A model generated the notes under the pieces. The model was not told the origin of the DNA. It saw nothing but the letters and a program-made list of their open reading frames with translations, and did not search any database. DNA of 64,000 bases from Marivita sp. GTDB lineage: Bacteria; Pseudomonadota; Alphaproteobacteria; Rhodobacterales; Rhodobacteraceae. The stretch spans positions 1-64,000 of the forward strand of contig NZ_JAIPUT010000001.1 in assembly GCF_020055635.1 (NCBI RefSeq). Reading direction: 5' to 3'. The position numbers and the translations under genes were made by a program. This document shows positions 58,981 through 64,000 of this stretch, piece after piece. Positions within the stretch are counted from its first letter, which is position 1, and every line of letters begins with the position of its first letter.

Positions 58981-61900
58981 CGCAAATTGGGTTGCCGCCG
59001 AGGAAGCCAAGCGCAAATGGTTGGCGGAAAACGGGCTTTACTCTGAAGAAGACGAGCATTCGTCCTGTGGCGTTGGCCTCGTGGTCAACCTTGACGGCAA
59101 GCCGTCGCGCAAGGTGGTCGAGGCCGGGATCGATGCGCTCAAGGCGATCTGGCATCGCGGGGCGGTCGATGCCGATGGCAAGACCGGCGATGGAGCGGGC
59201 ATCCACGTGCAGATCCCGGCGCCGTTCTTCTATGACCAGATCGAACGCACGGGTCACACCCCGCGCATGGACGAACTGATGGCGATCGGGCAGGTGTTCC
59301 TGCCGCGGACCGATTTCGGCGCGCAGGAAACCTGCCGGACCATCGTCGAGACAGAAGTGCTGCGCATGGGCTATTACATCTACGGCTGGCGGCACGTGCC
59401 GGTCAGCGTGGATTGCCTTGGCGAAAAGGCCAACGCGACTCGCCCCGAGATCGAGCAGATCATCATCTCGAACGCCAAGGGTGTGGACGAAGAGACCTTC
59501 GAGCGGGAACTCTACGTGATCCGGCGTCGCATCGAGAAAGCGGCGGCGCGCGCCGGTGTCGCACAGCTTTACATCGCGTCGCTGTCCTGCCGGTCGATCA
59601 TCTACAAGGGCATGATGCTGGCCGAGCAGGTGGCCGAGTTCTATCCCGACCTGCAGGACGAGCGGTTCGAGAGCGCCTTCGCGATCTATCACCAGCGCTA
59701 TTCGACCAACACCTTCCCGCAATGGTGGCTGGCCCAGCCGTTCCGCATGCTGGCGCATAACGGCGAGATCAACACGCTCAAGGGCAACGTCAACTGGATG
59801 AAGAGCCACGAGATCCGCATGGCGTCGGCGGCCTTCGGGGACATGGCCGAGGACATCAAGCCGATCATCGCCAATGGTGCGTCGGATTCGGCTGCCCTGG
59901 ACGCGGTGTTCGAGGTGCTGGTGCGCGCGGGGCGCAACGCGCCGATGGCGAAAACCATGCTGATCCCGGAATCCTGGTCCAAGCAGGCGATCGAACTGCC
60001 GCAAGCCTGGCGCGACATGTATTCCTACTGCAACTCGGTCATGGAGCCGTGGGACGGCCCGGCCGCGCTTGCGATGACCGACGGGCGCTGGGTCTGCGCC
60101 GGACTGGACCGCAACGGCCTGCGCCCGATGCGCTATGTCGTGACCGGCGACGGCATGCTGATCGCCGGCTCCGAGGCGGGCATGGTGCCGGTCGACGAAG
60201 GCACGGTGCGCGAAAAGGGCGCGTTGGGTCCGGGGCAGTTGCTGGCCGTGGATATGTCCGAAGGCAAGCTGTATCACGACGTCGAGATCAAGGACCGGCT
60301 GGCCGCCAGCCAACCCTTCGGCGAATGGGTCGGCAAGATCAACGAACTGGACGATGAGCTTGCGAAAGTGACGGAAAAACCGCTGTTCGAGGGCGGGGAA
60401 CTTCGCCGCCGGCAGATCGCGGCGGGCTACACGATCGAAGAGCTTGAGCAGATCCTCGCGCCAATGGCCGAAGACGGGAAAGAGACACTGGCGTCGATGG
60501 GCGATGACACGCCGTCTGCGGTGCTGTCCAAGAAGTACCGTCCGCTGTCGCATTACTTCCGCCAGAACTTCAGCCAGGTGACCAACCCGCCGATCGACAG
60601 CCTGCGCGAATTCCGCGTGATGAGCCTCAAGACCCGGTTCGGCAACCTCAAGAACGTTCTGGACGAGTCGAGCGCCCAGACCGAGATCCTCGTGCTGGAC
60701 AGCCCGTTTGTGGGCAATGCGCAGTTCAAGGAACTGGCCAACCACTTCAATGCGGGCCTGTGCGAGATCGACTGTACCTTCCCGGCAACAGGCGAACAGG
60801 GCGCGTTGCAGATCGCGCTGGAGCGGGTCCGGTCCGAGGCCGAAGACGCCGTTCGGTCCGGTGCGGGGCATATCACCCTGACCGACGAGTATTGCGGCGA
60901 GGGCAAGGTGGCGATGCCGATGATCCTTGCCACCAGCGCGGTGCACAGCCACCTGACGCGCAAGGGGCTGCGGACCTTCTGTTCGCTCAATGTGCGGTCG
61001 GCGGAATGTATCGACCCGCATTATTTTGCCGTTCTGATCGGCGCGGGTGCGACGGTGGTCAACGCCTATCTGGCCGAGGATTCGCTGGCGGACCGGATCA
61101 ACCGGGGCCTGCTGGACCTGAGCCTGACCGAAGCGGTGGCCAAGTACCGCGAGGCGGTGGATCAGGGCTTGCTCAAGATCATGTCGAAGATGGGCATTTC
61201 GGTGATCTCGTCCTATCGCGGCGGCCTGAATTTCGAGGCCGTGGGCCTGAGCCGCGCGATGTGTGCGGAATACTTCCCCGGCATGCTGAGCCGCATTTCC
61301 GGCATCGGTCTCAACGGGTTGCAGCGCAAGGCCGAGGAAGTGCACGCGCTGGGTTTTCGGGGCGGTCAGGACGTTCTGCCCATCGGCGGTTTCTACAAGG
61401 CGCGCAAATCCGGCGAAACGCATGCCTGGGGCGCGCAGACGATGCACCTCATGCAGATGGCCTGCAACAAGGCGTCCTACGAGATCTGGAAGACCTATTC
61501 CAAGGCGATGCAGGCGAACCCGCCGATCCATCTGCGCGACCTTCTGGCGATCAAGCCTCTGGGTGAACCGATCCCGCTGGAGCAGGTGGAATCCATCACC
61601 TCGATCCGCAAGCGGTTCGTGACACCGGGCATGTCCCTGGGCGCGCTGTCGCCCGAGGCGCACAAGACGCTGAACGTGGCGATGAACCGGATCGGGGCCA
61701 AGTCCGACTCGGGGGAAGGTGGCGAAGACCCGGCGCATTTCGTGCCGGAACCGAACGGCGACAACCCCTCTGCCAAGATCAAGCAGGTGGCGTCGGGCCG
61801 CTTCGGCGTGACCGCCGAATACCTGAACCAGTGCGAAGAGCTTGAAATCAAGGTCGCACAGGGTGCCAAGCCCGGTGAGGGTGGTCAGCTTCCGGGGATG

Positions 61901-63505
61901 AAGGTCACCGACCTGATTGCCCGCCTGCGCCATTCGACCAAGGGTGTGACGCTGATCTCGCCGCCGCCGCACCACGACATCTATTCGATCGAAGACTTGG
62001 CGCAGCTGATCTACGATCTCAAGCAGATCAACCCGCGTTGCAAGGTGACGGTCAAGCTGGTGGCGTCGTCGGGCGTCGGCACGATTGCGGCCGGTGTGGC
62101 CAAGGCCAAGGCGGACGTCATCCTGATTTCCGGCCATAACGGTGGCACCGGCGCGTCGCCTGCGACCTCGATCAAATATGCCGGTCTGCCGTGGGAGATG
62201 GGCCTGACCGAGGCGCACCAGGTCCTGTCGATGAACAAGCTGCGGGATCGCGTGACCTTGCGCACCGATGGCGGTTTGCGCACGGGGCGTGACATCGTCA
62301 TGGCGGCGATGCTGGGTGCCGAGGAATACGGCATCGGCACAGCGGCGCTGATTGCGATGGGCTGCATCATGGTGCGTCAGTGCCAGTCGAACACCTGCCC
62401 GGTCGGTGTCTGTACGCAGGACGACGAATTGAGGGCCAAGTTCACCGGCAATGCCGACAAGGTGGTGAACCTGATCACCTTCTACGCGCAGGAAGTGCGG
62501 GACGTCCTGGCCTCCATCGGTGCGCGGTCGCTTGACGAGGTGATCGGGCGGGCGGACCTGCTGAGCCAGGTGTCGCGCGGATCGGATCACCTTGACGATC
62601 TGGACCTCAACCCGCTTCTCATCCGTGTCGACGGGTCTGACGACATCGTCTATGACCGCACCCGCCCGCGCAATCCGGTGCTTGATACGCTGGACGCGGA
62701 AATCGTGCGCGACGCGGCGCGGTTCCTCGAGGATGGCGAGAAGATGCAGCTGTCCTACGCGGTGCAGAACACGCATCGCACCGTGGGCACCCGCACCTCG
62801 AGCCATATCGTCCGCAAGTTCGGCATGCGCAACGCGTTGCAGCCGAACCACCTGACCGTGAAGCTCACCGGCTCTGCCGGGCAGTCGCTGGGGGCGTTTG
62901 CCGCTCCGGGGCTGAAACTCGAAGTGTCGGGCGATGCCAATGATTACGTCGGCAAGGGCCTGTCGGGAGGCACGATCGTGGTGCGCCCGCCGATGATGTC
63001 GCCGCTGGTTGCGGCTGACAATACGATCATCGGCAACACCGTGCTCTACGGGGCGACCGACGGCTACCTATTTGCAGCCGGTCGCGCGGGCGAACGGTTT
63101 GCCGTGCGCAACTCGGGGGCCCGGGTCGTGGTCGAAGGCTGCGGATCGAACGGCTGCGAATACATGACCGGCGGCACCGCGGTGATCCTTGGCGATATCG
63201 GGGCCAATTTCGGCGCGGGCATGACCGGCGGCATGGCCTATCTGTACGATCCCGAAGGCAAGGCGCAGGCGCTCATGAACATGGAAAGCCTCGTGACCTG
63301 CCCGGTGACGGTCGATCATTGGGTGGATCAACTCAAGGGTCTGATCGAGCGACATGTCGATGAAACCATGAGCCGCAAGGCGCAGGACATTCTGCAACAC
63401 TGGGACATGGAACTGGGTAATTTCGTGCAGGTCTGCCCGAAAGAGATGCTGGACAAGATCAAGCATCCGCTCGGGATCGAGGAACAGGCCGTTCCGGCGG
63501 AGTGA
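58967..63505 (+). CDS. gltB: glutamate synthase (NADPH) large subunit
   Basis: This 1512-residue subunit begins with a propeptide and then Cys34 (SSCGVGLVVNLDG), the class II amidotransferase nucleophile exposed by processing. A central domain, the FMN-binding synthase domain ('SGEGGEDPAHF', 'GGTGASPATSIKYAG') and the 3Fe-4S motif 'CIMVRQCQSNTCPVGVC' follow. The C-terminal GXGXG beta-helix ('GATDGYLFAAGRAGERFAVRNSGA', split) closes the protein. It channels ammonia from glutamine to 2-oxoglutarate. AAAAGGAGA precedes ATG 58967. A terminator follows the gene. Confidence 0.97.
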   Translation: MTTYDANWVAAEEAKRKWLAENGLYSEEDEHSSCGVGLVVNLDGKPSRKVVEAGIDALKAIWHRGAVDADGKTGDGAGIHVQIPAPFFYDQIERTGHTPRMDELMAIGQVFLPRTDFGAQETCRTIVETEVLRMGYYIYGWRHVPVSVDCLGEKANATRPEIEQIIISNAKGVDEETFERELYVIRRRIEKAAARAGVAQLYIASLSCRSIIYKGMMLAEQVAEFYPDLQDERFESAFAIYHQRYSTNTFPQWWLAQPFRMLAHNGEINTLKGNVNWMKSHEIRMASAAFGDMAEDIKPIIANGASDSAALDAVFEVLVRAGRNAPMAKTMLIPESWSKQAIELPQAWRDMYSYCNSVMEPWDGPAALAMTDGRWVCAGLDRNGLRPMRYVVTGDGMLIAGSEAGMVPVDEGTVREKGALGPGQLLAVDMSEGKLYHDVEIKDRLAASQPFGEWVGKINELDDELAKVTEKPLFEGGELRRRQIAAGYTIEELEQILAPMAEDGKETLASMGDDTPSAVLSKKYRPLSHYFRQNFSQVTNPPIDSLREFRVMSLKTRFGNLKNVLDESSAQTEILVLDSPFVGNAQFKELANHFNAGLCEIDCTFPATGEQGALQIALERVRSEAEDAVRSGAGHITLTDEYCGEGKVAMPMILATSAVHSHLTRKGLRTFCSLNVRSAECIDPHYFAVLIGAGATVVNAYLAEDSLADRINRGLLDLSLTEAVAKYREAVDQGLLKIMSKMGISVISSYRGGLNFEAVGLSRAMCAEYFPGMLSRISGIGLNGLQRKAEEVHALGFRGGQDVLPIGGFYKARKSGETHAWGAQTMHLMQMACNKASYEIWKTYSKAMQANPPIHLRDLLAIKPLGEPIPLEQVESITSIRKRFVTPGMSLGALSPEAHKTLNVAMNRIGAKSDSGEGGEDPAHFVPEPNGDNPSAKIKQVASGRFGVTAEYLNQCEELEIKVAQGAKPGEGGQLPGMKVTDLIARLRHSTKGVTLISPPPHHDIYSIEDLAQLIYDLKQINPRCKVTVKLVASSGVGTIAAGVAKAKADVILISGHNGGTGASPATSIKYAGLPWEMGLTEAHQVLSMNKLRDRVTLRTDGGLRTGRDIVMAAMLGAEEYGIGTAALIAMGCIMVRQCQSNTCPVGVCTQDDELRAKFTGNADKVVNLITFYAQEVRDVLASIGARSLDEVIGRADLLSQVSRGSDHLDDLDLNPLLIRVDGSDDIVYDRTRPRNPVLDTLDAEIVRDAARFLEDGEKMQLSYAVQNTHRTVGTRTSSHIVRKFGMRNALQPNHLTVKLTGSAGQSLGAFAAPGLKLEVSGDANDYVGKGLSGGTIVVRPPMMSPLVAADNTIIGNTVLYGATDGYLFAAGRAGERFAVRNSGARVVVEGCGSNGCEYMTGGTAVILGDIGANFGAGMTGGMAYLYDPEGKAQALMNMESLVTCPVTVDHWVDQLKGLIERHVDETMSRKAQDILQHWDMELGNFVQVCPKEMLDKIKHPLGIEEQAVPAE

Positions 63506-63524
63506 TCCGGCTTCGGAGTATGGA

Positions 63525-63556
63525 AAAGCCCGGCCATCGCGCCGGGCTTTCTCATT
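63525..63556 (+). terminator. rho-independent terminator of the glt operon
   Basis: AAAGCCCGGC (63525-63534) and GCCGGGCTTT (63541-63550) form a 10-base-pair stem with a 6-base loop, followed by CTCATTT. Confidence 0.93.
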
Positions 63557-63790
63557 TCCAGGATACAGGCGCGCCGGAGTGTCCTTTCGGAGTCCGTGTC
63601 AGGGAAGGAATGCCACGACGCTCGTTGCGACTTCGGGGCGCGCCGGCCCGTGACGCCTGTCGTCGCGGCGTGTTTCACGGTTTTGCCACGGCTGCGCCCT
63701 GTCGGGACCGGAATGTGCCGGTACGGCAAGAGCTCATTTCATCAGCGAGGGATGTTTTCTTGGATGGCAGTTGGGCCTAATGTGCCTGCG

Positions 63791-64000
63791 ATGGCAGGCG
63801 AGAAACCCAAATCGACATCGCAGCAAGGACCTCGGCTGGAAAAGCCGAAGGCGAAGCGTGCGCGCAAGGCGAAGGAACCGGGATTCATCGACCGTATCCT
63901 CGCGCCCTATCGCTGGCTGGTGAAGTGGAGTTTTCGCACGGCGCTGGTGTTGATCCTGCTGGTGCTGCTGCTGGTCGGCCTGTTCGGGGTCGTGAACCCG
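63791..64000 (+). CDS. N-terminus of a membrane-anchored protein, probably monofunctional transglycosylase MtgA (partial)
   Basis: The last 70 codons begin MAGEKPKSTSQQGPR, continue with a basic stretch (KPKAKRARKAK) and then one membrane helix (TALVLILLVLLLVGLFGVV) ending in 'NP' at the window edge. A basic cytoplasmic tail, one helix and a following Asn-Pro are the N-terminal layout of MtgA and related glycosyltransferase-51 enzymes. The catalytic domain is not in view, so this is a guess from shape. GTG 63782, three codons upstream, is an alternative start. Confidence 0.5.
   Translation, partial: MAGEKPKSTSQQGPRLEKPKAKRARKAKEPGFIDRILAPYRWLVKWSFRTALVLILLVLLLVGLFGVVNP

Noticed and set aside
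58859-62851. 1330-codon open frame on the minus strand
   Set aside because: It lies wholly antisense to gltB, which has every expected domain. The His/Arg/Asp-rich translation has no recognisable fold. High GC keeps the antisense frame open.
63556-63790. Spacer between the glt terminator and the last gene
   Set aside because: Open frames on both strands (for example 63502-63780) have no ribosome site and cross the terminator; I see no gene or RNA here.
1-64000. tRNA, rRNA, CRISPR, transposase or phage genes
   Set aside because: I scanned the intergenic regions for T-loop signatures, spaced direct repeats and transposase-like proteins and found none.

Overview
The window is a gene-dense, high-GC chromosomal segment from an alphaproteobacterium, most likely a member of the Rhodobacteraceae (Roseobacter group). 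Pointers are the gene content (sarcosine oxidase beta-type flavoprotein, IalB-type periplasmic protein, homospermidine synthase, a two-domain ALDH16 next to deoC, CIO-type bd oxidase), a serC leader RNA of the alphaproteobacterial type, and a direct-repeat LexA box of the GTTC-N7-GTTC form. I see no rRNA, tRNA, CRISPR array, phage or insertion sequence. This is core or near-core metabolism rather than an island.

Layout. 1-3.9 kb: a coiled-coil protein cut by the left edge, a secreted unknown, a HisKA_2 histidine kinase and a 50-residue membrane peptide. 4-10 kb: a solitary soxB-like flavoprotein, a kynurenine-formamidase-like hydrolase, gabD and a secreted beta-propeller/phytase-like protein. 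10-15.5 kb: hsp20 with a sigma-32-like promoter and a ROSE-like 5' leader, an S1 protease, and the glycolate oxidase operon glcDEF. 15.5-26.5 kb: two membrane proteins, trhO, an NAD-salvage neighbourhood (pncA, pncB), hss, two MFS transporters and an aldose epimerase. 26.5-33.5 kb: copper efflux (cueR-copA with a CueR promoter), rlmN, an ArsR-controlled permease and an ialB-like gene. 33.7-42 kb: asparaginase, the serine pathway (serB, serC, serA), a PrpA-like phosphatase and cioAB. 42-47.5 kb: universal stress protein, Na+/alanine symporter, smpB, a sulfurtransferase, an aminotransferase and an ABM protein. 47.6-55 kb: SOS-controlled dnaE2/imuC, a PPTase, and deoC with ALDH16. 55-64 kb: rsfS-rlmH, uppP, gltD-GFA-gltB and the start of a probable transglycosylase gene.

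How the genes work together. Glycolate oxidase feeds glyoxylate into metabolism. serA, serC and serB complete serine synthesis from 3-phosphoglycerate. pncA and pncB run the Preiss-Handler NAD salvage steps. deoC and ALDH16 plausibly turn deoxyribose phosphate into glyceraldehyde phosphate and acetate. gltBD assimilates ammonia.

The most informative material is regulatory: the sigma-32/ROSE arrangement ahead of hsp20, the CueR and ArsR operators, the LexA box almost touching the dnaE2 start, the serC leader, an 18-codon leader ORF coupled to rsfS, and a dispersed extragenic repeat found six times. I did not find a convincing new multi-gene system. The strongest novel candidates are the dispersed repeat, the dnaE2 that ends without an OB-fold, the rsfS leader ORF and several uncharacterised palindromes.
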